64,000 nt of DNA. It comes from Morella rubra. Lineage: Eukaryota > Streptophyta > Magnoliopsida > Fagales > Myricaceae. The stretch covers positions 12,225,048-12,289,047 of the forward strand of contig CM025851.1 in assembly GCA_003952965.2 (NCBI GenBank), given 5' to 3'. The notes beneath the pieces are model-generated. The model ran no database searches. It saw only the letters and a list, made by a program, of their open reading frames with translations, and was not told the DNA's origin. The position numbers and the translations under genes are program-made. Shown here in pieces: positions 13,016 through 24,027 of this stretch; position 1 is the first letter of the stretch; every line of letters starts with the position of its first letter.

Positions 13016-13278
13016 AAAAATGAGGTTGCTTTGAGAGGCGAGGACATCCAGTGCCGCGTTAACACCTGCCGGGCCCAGGCAGCACTACCTACAAACCACT
13101 CAAAGGGGTGGTGCCAACGTGGGAGTTTAGCACGCGCAGTGCATCGGTGATTCTTTTTTACCGCACGGGGGAAACACCGGTCAAAGACCCCCCTAGATAA
13201 CCCCGAAAAGGAGGGTTGGTTTAGGGTTAAATATATCGCATGATACTCCCGCCCCACAACCTCTGTTTGGCGGGAGGT
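13016..13278 (-). ncRNA. Candidate telomerase RNA gene (Pol III type)
   Basis: Minus-strand transcript, boundaries approximate. Seen: (1) an 11-nt perfect template for the plant telomere repeat TTTAGGG at 13218-13228 (RNA sense AACCCTAAACC); (2) upstream, an element at 13322-13332 reading ATCCCACACGG in RNA sense, 9 of 11 against the plant USE RTCCCACATCG; (3) a TATA-like TTAAAT about 24 bp downstream of it (13291-13296), the Pol III rather than Pol II spacing; (4) a T5 run at 13016-13020 as terminator. The 5' end can form an 8-bp stem (CTCCCGCC with GGCGGGAG), and downstream hairpins (ACCAC/GTGGT, CTGCC/GGCAG) precede the 3' end. The body is GC-rich in AT-rich surroundings. Known plant telomerase RNAs are Pol III transcripts with USE promoters of about this size (Arabidopsis 268 nt). 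A TTTT at 13206-13209 could be a weak early stop. Not tested by alignment. Confidence 0.58.
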
Positions 13279-13289
13279 TTCGCCACCCA

Positions 13290-13332
13290 CATTTAACAAG
13301 GCATTGGAAGACATGCGAGAGCCGTGTGGGAT
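13290..13332 (-). promoter_or_regulatory. USE plus TATA-like Pol III promoter of the candidate TR gene
   Basis: The upstream sequence element at 13322-13332 (minus strand ATCCCACACGG) and the TATA-like TTAAAT at 13291-13296 are separated by about 24-25 bp, as in plant U6-type genes. Predicted transcription start is about 18-20 nt further, near 13271-13278. The TATA box is weak. Confidence 0.5.
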
Positions 13333-13367
13333 TTCCAAGTTGGTCTCTCCAAGCGCAGTCCTCTTTT

Positions 13368-14060
13368 ATAATATGGGATTTCTATTCTTCAGAGCATGTG
13401 TTATGGATACTTCACATCACGTCGCTTCTCTCCTTGGCTCTCCTCCTATATGCCACGGTTCCTCAAGTGTGTCTGTTCAGTGGCATTCCTTTATATCCTG
13501 AGGTACATATTCTTCACTCATAATATATCTTGGGGCAGTGCCTAAAGCGTGTCTCTTGAATTTAACACACTCTAATTTGACTCTGACTAATTCAGGTTTC
13601 GAACCCGTGGTTTACCGCATTTGCCGCAGTATACGTATCCTCCCTTTGTCAGCACTTATATGAAGTCCTCTCAAGTACTGATGGCTCATTTCAGACTTGG
13701 TGGAATGAGCAAAGGATTTGGGCGGTGAAGGCAATTTCCGGGGGCTTATTTGGATTTCTAGATGCTACCATGAAGTGTTTAGGCAGGAAGAAGGTGAATT
13801 TAAGCCTAACAAACAAAGCTGTTGAGAGAGAAAAGCTTGACAAATATGAAAAGGGTAAATTTGATTTCCAAGGGGATACAGTGTTAATGGTCCCAACATC
13901 TTATGCTTCTTCGGTGGGGCAAGGAGAGCGATAATTGAGAAGAAGCTGGAGGAGATGTTTGGACAGGTTTTCTTGTCCTTTTTCATTCTAGTTCTCAGTT
14001 ATCCGATTCTTGACGGGATGGTGACAAGGAAAAGAGAAGGAAAACTGCAAGCATTTTGAA
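13368..14060 (+). pseudogene. CslG C-terminal pseudogene fragment (copy A)
   Basis: The fragment starts inside the penultimate coding exon (LQSMCY, then after a frame change YATVPQVCLFSGIPLYPE) and is followed by a GT donor. The last exon (from about 13596) reads WFTAFAAVYVSSLCQHLYEV, then GSFQTWWNEQRIWAVKAIS and KLDKYEKGKFDFQGD. It is frameshifted near 13900; a remnant of the last membrane segments (FILVLSYPILDGMVTRKR) follows in another frame. It is clearly more diverged than copies B-D, so it is an older duplicate or another clade of the family. It lacks the whole catalytic region and is head-to-head with the candidate telomerase RNA promoter. Confidence 0.8.
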
Positions 14061-15318
14061 GCCCGTTCTACTCTTTTGAGTCGTTCAAACGGGTTTCTTT
14101 CTTGAGGGGACTAGAGAACGCACCTTTGAATTTGGAAGGAAAATAAAAGTAGTAGTCCAAGCTGATCTGTTTGAGTGGCTGCAGGCATTTTACAACTTCA
14201 AATAAGACTGAAACTTTTTACAATATTGCAATTAAAATCAGGAAAGCGCTTAGTCTAGCCAGCTATTGCTTAGTATTAATACAAAGCTAGTTCAATTTTT
14301 ATTTTATTATTTATCCATTTTCGTGGAATTGTGATCGACAAATTGAAATTTCTTCTTAACATTACCCACTAACCAATTACATAATTGATGTAATGAGGGT
14401 ATGCCACGAGTATGCCGAATTATTTTGGCTGAATTTCTAGAGATTTATACAGTATTCACTTATTTGAATTTGATCGAACCACAAACAATCTCGCTTGAAC
14501 CTTGTAGACTAAAAGTATTTATCTTTTATCCTCTCTTTAGTACATTAGTAAAATTTTCTTCAAATATAGGATAATATGGAGACCGACCCAACTAAGTAAT
14601 TAGGACCTTGGCCAACGGATCCACTTCCATAAAAAGAAGTAACTTCTCTACTAAATTTTTCGTCACAGTGATCAGCTAAAAAATGCATAAAAGAAGAAGG
14701 ACAAATGCAATGGTAGATCGGTGAAGGAAAAAAATTACCCTTTATTGTGATACTCCGAATTACATTTGAAGTGAAAGAAAAGAAAGTAATGAAAGGTAGT
14801 CAAATTTTACTTCGAGACTTTACAAGGTTGAATTGAGATTTATATAATGATCCAAAAAATTTCAAAAGTAATATTAACTAGTTTTTTGAAATCAAAACAC
14901 AGATGTAGTTAGTGTGTTATTTTTAGTTATATTTATACTTTTAACTAATTTTAAAGAATTGAACTTAATATATTTCTTTTTAAATTATTAATAAATTACG
15001 CCTTGCACTTCATTATAATATCCCACTGTTTAAATCAATGAAAATGGACGTATTGATATAATTTAATTTTAGCTGTCAAATTTTAACCTAAAGAATAAGT
15101 AAATTGAGGTAAAATGTGTCAAAATTTTAAAAAGTAAATTGCAAGAACGTAGAAGGTGAAAACAAAAAAGGCCGCGCATCCATTGATTCAAATATGGTCA
15201 GTTCTGAGAGTCTGAGACTTCACGAGCTAAAACAGTAACCACTTCAATCTTTGCGAGCCTTTGAAATTCAAAATCCTCTTCACTCACTCATTGAGGTCTG
15301 TCTCTTCACTCACAAACA
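14061..15318. other. Intergenic AT-rich region upstream of the FHA gene
   Basis: No coding region is visible. The sequence becomes very AT-rich at about 14850-15130. The last 150 bp, with several CT-rich stretches, is the likely promoter and 5' UTR of the FHA gene. Confidence 0.5.
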
Positions 15319-16506
15319 ATGGAGCTCCCATCTCTGACGCTCGTAATGGTCCAAGGCCCACGCGAGGGCGAAACCCTAGAATTCCGACCCGGATCCACTA
15401 TCAGAATCGGCCGCCTCGTCCGGGGAAACACCGTCCCCATTAAGGACGACGGTATCTCCTCCAAGCACCTCTCAATCGAGTCATCCTCATCTGGGCCGGG
15501 CAAATGGATCCTCCGCGACCTCGACTCGTCCAATGGCACCCTCCTCAACGCCACCAAGCTCCTCCCGGATACCCCCTACGATCTCCGCGGCGGAGACTCC
15601 ATCAAGATCGGCGAGTACACATCGATCTTAGTCAAGATCGACAGCCACGAAGAGAGCCAGCTTAGACGGAACCCCAGGCGCCGAGCCGCCGAAAAAGAGA
15701 CGTTGGAGCCGGTCGCAGATAATCGGGGTCGGAGAGGTAAGCCTTCTAAAGAGAGCGAAGCCAAATGTGACGAGAAAGGTGAGGAATTGGAGACTGGGAA
15801 TCGAAGGAAGGGTCGGCAGAGGAAAGCTAGGCTTTTGAAGACAGAGGACGATGCAGAGGAACTTTGCGATCAGGGACCGGAGAATGTGGGACCGGTTGAA
15901 GGAAAACCGGTAAGGCAAACAAGTAAACGTTGCACTCGAAGTGCAAAGAATGAAGAATCTATTGTTTTCGATAGGGTACTCAGGAAGATTCCCAAAAATT
16001 CGGGAGTAGAGTGTGGAGAAGTGGAGATTAAAGTTAAAAAGACGCGACCTGGGGCAAGGACAAGAATGAATTTGAGCAAAGAGTCACCAGATTGCGCTCA
16101 AGTTGATGCCATGGAGAATAAGGAGAATGTGAAGGAGACGAATTTGGAAGAAATTATTAGAATAGATGTTGGTAGAGATGCTGCAAGAGGAGTTGATGCT
16201 TCGAGGAATGAGGAAACGACGAAGGAGACGAATTTGGAAGAAAATGATCAAATTAATGTCGATGGAGCAGTTAGTGAAATTGATGAAAACGTGGAACGTG
16301 GGGCTAGTCATGGTGTTAGAGAGGAGGGGCTGGATTTGGCGAACATGACATTGGGGGACTGGCTCGATTATTTGGAGGTGCATCTGCCAAAACATATAAT
16401 TGACTCCACTGAAGAGATGATTGAGGGTATGAGACAGAAAGCGGATAGAGTTCGTCGGTACATTGTGGAGCAGACAACTCAGAGGAGTAAAGTGCCAGTA
16501 AGGTAG
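15319..16506 (+). CDS. FHA-domain protein, single exon, 395 aa
   Basis: An intact uninterrupted frame starts at an ATG preceded by CACAAACA. Residues about 5-108 form an FHA phosphothreonine-binding domain with the expected landmarks: Gly31-Arg32, Ser48-x-His50 in GISSKH, and Asn72-Gly73 in DSSNGT. Residues about 110-330 are charged, low-complexity and rich in K/R/E, with nuclear-signal-like basic clusters (RRNPRRRA, RRKGRQRK). A short conserved tail follows (MTLGDWLDYLEVHLPKHI). The layout and length match the plant protein At4g14490 (386 aa). Binding partners are not known from sequence. GC content is high over the first 350 bp and drops afterwards. In Arabidopsis the neighbour is BLUS1, which here lies 28 kb downstream. 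Confidence 0.92.
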   Translation: MELPSLTLVMVQGPREGETLEFRPGSTIRIGRLVRGNTVPIKDDGISSKHLSIESSSSGPGKWILRDLDSSNGTLLNATKLLPDTPYDLRGGDSIKIGEYTSILVKIDSHEESQLRRNPRRRAAEKETLEPVADNRGRRGKPSKESEAKCDEKGEELETGNRRKGRQRKARLLKTEDDAEELCDQGPENVGPVEGKPVRQTSKRCTRSAKNEESIVFDRVLRKIPKNSGVECGEVEIKVKKTRPGARTRMNLSKESPDCAQVDAMENKENVKETNLEEIIRIDVGRDAARGVDASRNEETTKETNLEENDQINVDGAVSEIDENVERGASHGVREEGLDLANMTLGDWLDYLEVHLPKHIIDSTEEMIEGMRQKADRVRRYIVEQTTQRSKVPVR

Positions 16507-19124
16507 AGGGTGGAGCTGTTCTGCTTTATATGTGAAATTCATAGGTTAATCGGCTTCGTCTTTTAGATGTATGTTGTGGATTACCTGTGCAATATCTGTA
16601 GGATGTCTTCAGAATTTTATTTGATCTATGCATTTCACAATTCACAATTTGAATTATATATTACATTGAGTTGTAGTCTTCTCTTGGTATGATTGGTCTA
16701 GTTAAAGGCAAGCACAAAGTCTACTGGGAAATACTAGTAGCTGTCTAGAACTTGCAAATATATGGCGACTATTTAACACTGTACAAGACAATTTTTGGAC
16801 TAATGATTTGGCTGCATAGGGCACCATGTGCTGATTAATCTGCAATTTATGGGAGGCACTTGCAAGGCCACACATGTCATACCATGACTGGTTTTCAACA
16901 GCATTCTTGGACAAGCAAAACTGACCAATCCCATTGTTGCTGATGCATGGGTTTTGAATCTACTCAATGCAATTCACAAAAACTGCCGTGGTCTCATGGG
17001 CTGTAAGAATAGGATATTGAAAACATTTGCTTCATCTGATACTGGATTCTGTGATAGTGAAATGGTAAATTAGAGTCATGTAGTAATTATCATGTCCTCT
17101 TTTTCCTGTGATTGTGTGAGTTATATGTGATATTTTTACTGTGATCCTGTATTCTACATGCAAAACTCCACGCTACTTGGTGAACACCCAAGGTATCCAG
17201 TGGTTTATAGCCATGGTCACAGTCCAAGGTTAAGTTCTCAATGCCATGATTCACGATCTTATGCAGTTAGGTTTTACAAGTCACATATAGACAGTGCTTG
17301 TATAGATATGAAATTTTTTGAACATATTTGAAATATTATCAAAATTCCTACACAGTCATTTACTGCGGACACAACTCTGGCTTGGTCGATACTATACCAT
17401 AGCTGTCATAAGTTAACTGTGCTGCAATAACAACGTTTGATATGTAGACTCAAACACTTTAATACTAGTTTGAATTGATGGTGCATCAAAGCAAGGTAGC
17501 TTGAAACTCTCCCTAGTGCTACTTCGTAGTAATAGGCTGAGATTGCCATTAAATTTGTTTTTCGTTGGAAGCTTCTGTTACGTGACGCTATGTTCCAAGT
17601 TGTCGTCCATCTTCACACAGAACAAGAAACACTCGTGGAAAATTGTGGAGTTGATAAATACAGAATCACACTCTCATGTCTATCTGGCATATTTTGTCCC
17701 CTGTTTTGCCTGCAACATTGGATGTTTTATGTATTTTCCGTCTCTCCTCAGGATACTATGATATCAACTATAAATTTCTAAACTTTGCTCTATAGTATAG
17801 TGGCTCACTGCTTTACATGTACACATCAACGTGATGGAAGTACTTGTTAGACAAGAGTTTAGGTATACTATATGGATTCAGTATGCATTATTTAGCTTAT
17901 GTAGATCCAGATTTGCTCAAAAGTTATCTTGAATACTTCCATAATATCTTCCTCTGTTATTGTGAGCTTGAAAACTGAGGGAAGTATGCAATTGACTTCA
18001 CAGTTTTAAACGATCGCATCAAATATTTATGGGTAAAGAGAAATGCCCGGCGCTTTGGTTTGGAATGGATGGATCTTGCACCTGCCTGTAAGGTTTATTT
18101 GTCTTTGCAATTGAAGTTTCTTTAGTGAGAAATATGCATGTCTATCGCATTTGACCCATCTACTTTATTGAAAGAATGTTTGTTAAGCTTTTAAATCAAG
18201 ATGAATGACAAATATGAGAAACGATTGATGCGTCTCTTATTAATTTTTGCAAATAGTAACATGACAGCTGGATGGGTGTCCCTCCAGAGCTTGATTAAGT
18301 TGGGGTCAACCCCGCACAATTAGTTTCTATTCTATCTTGATTAGAAGTCTTGAAATGGAACTCCTAGGGACTGGGTTGTGCAAGCTTTTGGATTAGCTGG
18401 ATAAAATGTGTGGATGAGCATACGACTTGAGCTTTTATTTTAAAGTGTGAGGCATGAATGCTTAATTCGTTGTCTTATGTTGCTATTTAATCATGGCAAT
18501 TCGTATAGTTCTTATTTTGTTCTTGGAATATTACTGGATGAAATTATTCATTTATGGTAAGTTGACATTTTGAGGTGTAGGTAACCTTCAATGATATGTC
18601 ATTGATATCCTGCATCTTGTTTCAGTTCCTCATAGTTTTTCTTTTGACCAGATAAATTTAAGGCAACATTGGTAAAGTCTTAAATCAGTGTTTTGTTTTG
18701 TTATTGGCATATGAAGTGCCAAATTTCAGGAGACATGCTCTGTCATTCGTTTAGTTGATTAACATCATGTGTCTGAATTCCTTGAGACAACAATATTTCA
18801 AGACTAAGATATCGCTGTTTTTGTTTCACTTGATAAATCTTTTTCTTCTCTAATTTTGTGTAATGCGCTTGTTCAGATGCGCATTTGCTTGGCAGTTCAG
18901 GTTCCAACTGATTTGAGGATGGCAAAAGAAACCTAATGCCCAACACTGTCTAAGTTCTACATCTAAATGAATGCTTAAACGCTTGTAGGTTGGCAAGCAA
19001 TGTTTCTTCTGTTGATGTGATGCTTATTCCCAGAATGGCATACTAGAACCTAGTAGGAAGTTGTCAATTCGACAAGTTCTCTAAGTTTCAGGTTAGTTGT
19101 TGCATGCGACATGTTTGTTCTCAC
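16507..19124. other. Intergenic region, no supported gene
   Basis: The first 200 bp are probably the 3' UTR of the FHA gene. The rest holds only short unrelated open frames (for example 17501-17781 and 18743-18946) without recognisable domains, and I see no element structure. Confidence 0.5.
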
Positions 19125-19222
19125 AGATGAGTCAGAAAAGTTGTGTAACTTTATGACTATCGAATTAAGTGAAGTTGCTTAGAAAATGAAAAAAAAAAAA
19201 AAAAAAAGATGAGTCAGAAAAG
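19125..19222 (+). mobile_element. 66-bp poly(A)-tailed retroposed insertion with 16-bp duplication
   Basis: The 16-bp AGATGAGTCAGAAAAG occurs at 19125-19140 and again at 19207-19222. Between them is a 66-bp insert that ends in about 20 A residues. Target duplication plus poly(A) is the signature of LINE-machinery retroposition. The source RNA is not recognisable. Confidence 0.8.
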
Positions 19223-19255
19223 TGCTAAGAACGTAGATACTGGATATCACTGGTG

Positions 19256-20805
19256 CTTAGAACTTTACCTCTCAAGAATAAATTTTCCTGAATAGGCTAG
19301 TTTGCTGTGACGTGATTTCAGCATTAAGGGTACTGATGGTTCAAGAGTTCTATAATATGTCGTCTCAGTTGTCAAATGTTTTTAAAGATGCTGTGTTGCT
19401 CCTTTTTTCTTTTTAAGAAAATTCTGGTTGAGTTGATCTTTTTGAGTAACATGTGTGTGTAGATAAATGGTCATATGTATACGGTTAGAAAAAAAATGGT
19501 CATATGTATACGAGTAGATGTTAGAATTAGATCAAGCTTGCTTTCTATGAGTTCTTTCTGGCAAAGCAGAGGATATAAACATAATATCTTTGCTTAGCAG
19601 AAGGAAAAGTTCTAACACAATTCTTGTGAGCTCTCATTGGACTAAGCAGCAGTCACGATCAGTTGACAGCCATGGGAAGGTTAAGATCGACGCCAAAGTT
19701 GTGAGTGTGTGAACGGCACACGAAACACTGAATGAAGCCGGCTTCAGTGCCCAAGCGGGTGCCATTGTAAACGCCATTGCCCGTTTACAGAAGCTCTGAC
19801 CATGGGGCAATAGCCAACATCCACTTTTCAAAGCCCAAGGACATAGCGTGTCCAGATTGCATAAATTCTGCCCCTATGTCATATGCATTATTATGCAGTT
19901 ATTGTTTGCGTGTGGCTTCGGCTTTTGAAAAGACCAGGCTCATTCTTTTGTCTTGTTACAAAGAATCATTTAGTGAACCTTTTACTACGGCTGCATTATC
20001 GGGAATCCAGTCCGGTTTTTTGGACCGATCGGACCGAATTTTTAGCTGTACATAAATAGTAAGACTGGACCGGTCTGATGCGGTCTAGTCCAGACCACTT
20101 AAGGGGTCTGGACTGGTTTCATTTTTATTTATTTATTTTTTTCATATTTTTAGGTTAATTTCTAAGGAGAAAGGGCATGTAAAAATACAGAATTTTAGTT
20201 TAAGTTAAAATTAAACTTTTTAAGTTTGTAATTTGTATTAAAAAAATATAAAAAAACATTTTTTTTTATTTATATTAATAAATGAGGTCCGGACCAGATC
20301 AGATTTGCACAAACAAGACCGAATTGAATCGCAAATTCGGTCCGATTTTGTGGTCCAGTTAAGTCTGCGGTCCAGTTTTGTTCAGTCCTACCTTTTACTG
20401 CATATAGCCATACTAGAGCTAGACGCGTTACTTCGCATTTAATCGAATTGCACAGTAAACAATCATTGATGCAATTATAAATAGAGGACTTATTTGTTTG
20501 TGAAATTAATGCAAGAGAGGAGAGTCTAGAATATTGAGAGGGCTCTAAACTTTTATTTTTGTCTTTGGGCTTGAATGATTTATACTCTTTCTACGTTCAC
20601 TTTTTTACGATAAATTTCTTCTTGGATTTTCTCCTAGTAGACATAGACATTTTAGTGTTGAGTGAGATTGCTGATTTTATTTTTAATTTTTTATTTATTG
20701 ATGATCTGAATATTTATTCTTATCACAGTTCTTATCAATATCAATTGGCCTATAGACGCCCATTTTTGCAATATTCTGCAGTTCCTTTCTCTACTTCAAG
20801 TTTTA
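19256..20805. repeat. Segmental duplication block E, copy 1
   Basis: This block, starting CTTAGAACTTTACC and ending near TTCAAGTTTTAATAG, matches 24519-25909 closely. It begins a few bases downstream of the retroposon. It carries a private 403-bp insertion (19987-20389). Copy 2 lies directly upstream of CslG copy C, so the block was probably part of the CslG upstream region. Confidence 0.85.
19977..20399. mobile_element. 403-bp non-autonomous insertion with 10-bp duplication
   Basis: ACCTTTTACT occurs at 19977-19986 and 20390-20399. The sequence between (19987-20389) is absent from the paralogous block at about 25490. The interior is non-coding and repeats GGTCCGGTCC-like motifs. The 9-10-bp duplication suggests a Mutator-type non-autonomous element, but I see no long terminal inverted repeat. 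Confidence 0.65.
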
Positions 20806-20943
20806 ATAGTACGAAACCGTTTGAGTACTAAAATTTCTACTTCAATAAAACAACTCTATAAAATTTTTTATCTTTCCATTAAATCATCAATTTTCACTTT
20901 AAATAAATATAAAAAAAGGACAAGTTGTAGTTAACTTTGTATC

Positions 20944-21397
20944 TATAAGGCAAAATTAATTTCATACTCATTATTATCAAAACGGTAATTTAAGTTTTTT
21001 ATCTTTTGAAAATTATCAATATTCGTCTCTCTTCTAAATCACGTATTAAGTCAGACTGAAAGTATGTAAAATGACCAAAATACCCTTCCAAGATAAAATT
21101 ATTAAAAATATTAAAAAATTGATTAAAAATAAGAAATGATATCTAAAAAAAGGTAATATTTTTTAAATAAAATTATTGAAACTCTATTTTAATAATCTAT
21201 TTATTTTAATTTATTTATTAAATTTTTATTATTTTTTTAAATTTTTTCTGAAAGTACATTTTGATCATTTTGAATACTTTTTAATCTGACTTAACGCTTA
21301 ATTTAGATGAAAAACGAATATTGATAATTTTTAAAAAATAAAAAATTTAAATCACCGTTTTGATAATAATTATTATAAAATTAAATTTTACTTTATA
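20944..21397. mobile_element. Foldback MITE, about 454 bp
   Basis: The outer ~120 bp on each side are diverged inverted repeats: TTATTATCAAAACGG near 20970 against CCGTTTTGATAATAA near 21355, and ATTATCAATATTCG near 21013 against CGAATATTGATAAT near 21314. The centre is AT-rich and non-coding. The exact ends are uncertain. Confidence 0.65.
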
Positions 21398-21530
21398 AAT
21401 ACAAGACTAACATAATTTTTCTTTATATAAAAATTTATTTAAATTATTTATTTCTCACTTGGTTTTTTATAACGTCTAAACTTTCAAAATTTTGACCGGT
21501 CTAAAATTTTTACTATTAAATATTAGTGAT

Positions 21531-22355
21531 CCAATGGGGCCCAATTTTGTTATCATTATTTCCTTTTCCAGATGAGCCTAGTGCTAGCGTCCATGTGCAG
21601 CCCGCACCAACTTTGAACTTTCTGCGGAAGAAAGATTGCGGCATGTGGTCCTTGGACAATAACCATGTCGGTTGATAAGTCGACATAGACGAGAACGAAT
21701 TCAAAGCACGTAAAAGCAAAGCTCTGAAATGGTCGATTTCCTTTGGGAATAGTCAAATGGATTGTTCTGCTTTGAACTGTTTGGATTGCAGAGACGTTTC
21801 AAGAAATTCCTCTGCATTTTCTTTGCTCACATACAACTTTTTCTTTTGCTCTCGGCGGCTTCGATTTCTCCAATGTCCCAAGGAAAAAGGCCGAATTTGT
21901 TATTTATATGCCAGCCGAAAAGAGGAGCCAATTACAAGGCCCCAACTGTCGTACCATGGCTGGTTTTAAACAGAAATCTTGGACAAGCAAAACTGACTAA
22001 TCCCCTTGTTTCTTCGGCTCCGAGCGAAGTAGTACAAAATTACCGGGTGTTGGACACTCAACATTTTTACGTTTTAAAATTTTTATCTTAATAAAATAAT
22101 TCTTTTAAATTTTTTTTTCTCATAAAATTATTATTTTTTATTCTAAATAAATATAAAAAATTAATTTCAATTATCTCTCTCTTCATTTTTTTTACCAACA
22201 TTAATACTTTAAAATTTTTAACACTCTAAAATTTTCACAGCAAAACACCACCTATTTTGCACTTCTAATTAAGTACAAGTAAACTGTAGATAGGTCTTTG
22301 TTACATCAGTTAATGCGTCACCAGAGGCTTCTTATTTTACTCAAAATTTTCCGTC
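21531..22355. repeat. Segmental duplication block F, copy 1 (CslG upstream region)
   Basis: This matches 40165-40975, the region directly upstream of the intact CslG gene D. Shared stretches include TGCAGCCCGCACCAACTTT and CTCTCGGCGGCTTCGATTTC. In this copy an AT-rich MITE-like stretch (about 22048-22280) and then a hAT element separate the block from the start of the CslG gene copy B. Confidence 0.85.
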
Positions 22356-22363
22356 GTTGTAAC

Positions 22364-23835
22364 CAGTGACAGAACTAAGAATGTAATCAAAGTGGGGCAA
22401 ACTCTTAAGAAAAAATGACAAAAAAAAATTTTACTACGTAATGCAAAAAAATATCTTAGAGTTAAAATATCAAAAATTAAAGACTAAAAATAATAAAAAT
22501 ATTGAAATACACGTACTGTACTATTTGCTAATATTGAGAGGTGGTAATTGGATTCTACGAGACTGCATCTTTTGAAAACGTTGCAAAATAGCTTCGTTCT
22601 TAATAGTTTCAAAAATTTTCTCTCAATGTATATTACCATACTATCATTTATCCATTCATCTCTCATCTTATTACACAAGTCAATTTTGATAAATTTCATC
22701 GCAGAGAAAACTCTCTTAACGGTTGCAGTTGCAACTAGTAAGACTAATGCCAACTCAATAAACTATAGACCAATGGATATAGAATATGCTTTTTTATCTT
22801 AACATCTTCACAGCAAGACCTCAAATATTTTGAAGCCTAAAAAAAACATCATGACTTCTCAAATCATAAATATAGACTTCCAATTCATTATTCGTCTCTC
22901 AGGTAATCAATGTACCATGTTTCTAGCTCAAAAAAAAAAATAGTTAATGCATAATTCATGTGAATCTATTTCAAAATTATGTGTAATATTTAATTTAAAT
23001 TTGAAATAAAATATAAAGTCAGATCTAAATTCAAAACTACTTATAATATTTACCTACCACTTATCCTAAAGGTTTAAGTTATTAAACAAAAACAAATTCT
23101 ATTATTCAATCATTTAGACTCTTTTTTAATGCATTACTTCGAATTGGGTTTTGCAGCGTATCTAAAAAATAAAAGTAAATATTCCAATAATCTTTAATTC
23201 GTGGAATAGTAATTCTTGCATGGACAATTGGAAGGTGGTGATTTGATTACTTCTTGGATTTTTTTATTTTTTTTTTTTTTGTGATTTTATGGGGGTTTAT
23301 TACCTATTAAATCATAAAAATGTTTCTATATATACTCTCAATTGATATTCAATAAAAGTTTATAAAAAACAAATATAACATATTAGTCCCAATAAGACCT
23401 TACGTTGACGTGGTAATATTAGAGCCTAATAAAATTCTCCTAATAGAAAACCCTTCACGCAAAAACGGTAAGTAAGCAACCCAATCCCAAACTGCAAGCT
23501 CTGGGATACACACTTCACCACTTTACACCAAGCAACTGTACAAGCAAAAACGATTTAGAAGAGGAGCACATGTCGCGATATTCCATGGTTATATCTTTAC
23601 CAACTTGTGGTAAGCAAACCTGACACGTCTATCCTCTCACCATACAATCCCCGATGTCTGACCCTTCCTCGGTCTCTGAAGGTTCTTATCATTTTGGGTC
23701 TGGTTTGACGTTGGGGGGCTAGGTCTAAGGGGGGCGGACTTGCTTAACCAATATAAAAAACAAAAATTTTTGAAATGATTTTTCAGGCGCTGGGGGGCGG
23801 TTTTCCCCCACCGCCCCTCGCTGTTTCCTCCTCTG
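22364..23835. mobile_element. Degenerate hAT transposon, 1472 bp, with 8-bp duplication
   Basis: The insertion is bounded by GTTGTAAC at 22356-22363 and 23836-23843. The paralogous site at gene D (about 40965-40980) has a single, uninterrupted counterpart, so the ends are exact. The left terminus CAGTGACAGAACTAAG is of hAT type; the right terminus is CTCCTCTG, so the inverted repeat is short or decayed. Inside, a minus-strand frame at 22484-22753 encodes a hAT dimerisation remnant. The flanking AT-rich sequence is non-coding. Confidence 0.8.
22484..22753 (-). pseudogene. hAT transposase C-terminal dimerisation remnant
   Basis: The frame contains VATATVKRVFSAMKFIK followed by MRDEWINDSMVIYIERK, the hallmark of the hAT-family C-terminal dimerisation domain (usually VATATVER.FSAM). 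The catalytic region is missing, so this is a fragment inside the hAT insertion. Confidence 0.85.
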
Positions 23836-23843
23836 GTTGTAAC

Positions 23844-24027
23844 ATAAGCGGTACCTCCTCTTGAGCAATGGCAGTGAAGAAAGCAATGGAGGACTCCCTC
23901 CCTCTCCATGCCCTCCATGTCTAAAAACTATCAATGTTCGTTAACAGAGCACATTCACTTGTTCATTCCATAGCTTTGGCTTTCATGATTTACTACAGAG
24001 TTTCTTTTCTTTTCCTAGACCCCAAGA
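23844..24027 (+). pseudogene. CslG 5' stub (copy B)
   Basis: The CslG start at 23886 (MEDSLPLHALHV) matches copies C and D, but codon 13 is TAA (23922-23924) where D has CAA. Sequence continues as the first membrane region (LSMFVNRAHSLVHSIALAF) and stops matching at about 24027 in the codons for the DPK motif. From there it joins a Copia RNase H fragment. The catalytic region and all later exons are gone. Confidence 0.9.

Noticed and set aside
12907-13338. 143-aa minus-strand open frame across the candidate telomerase RNA
   Set aside because: No domain, unusual composition; the openness is explained by the GC-rich structured RNA gene on the same strand.
16084-16542. 152-aa minus-strand frame opposite the FHA gene
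   Set aside because: It is a shadow of the charged FHA tail; no family match.
19634-19831. Minus-strand frame shared by both E blocks (also 24896-25093)
   Set aside because: Similarity reflects the segmental duplication; the frames differ by indels and no family is recognisable.
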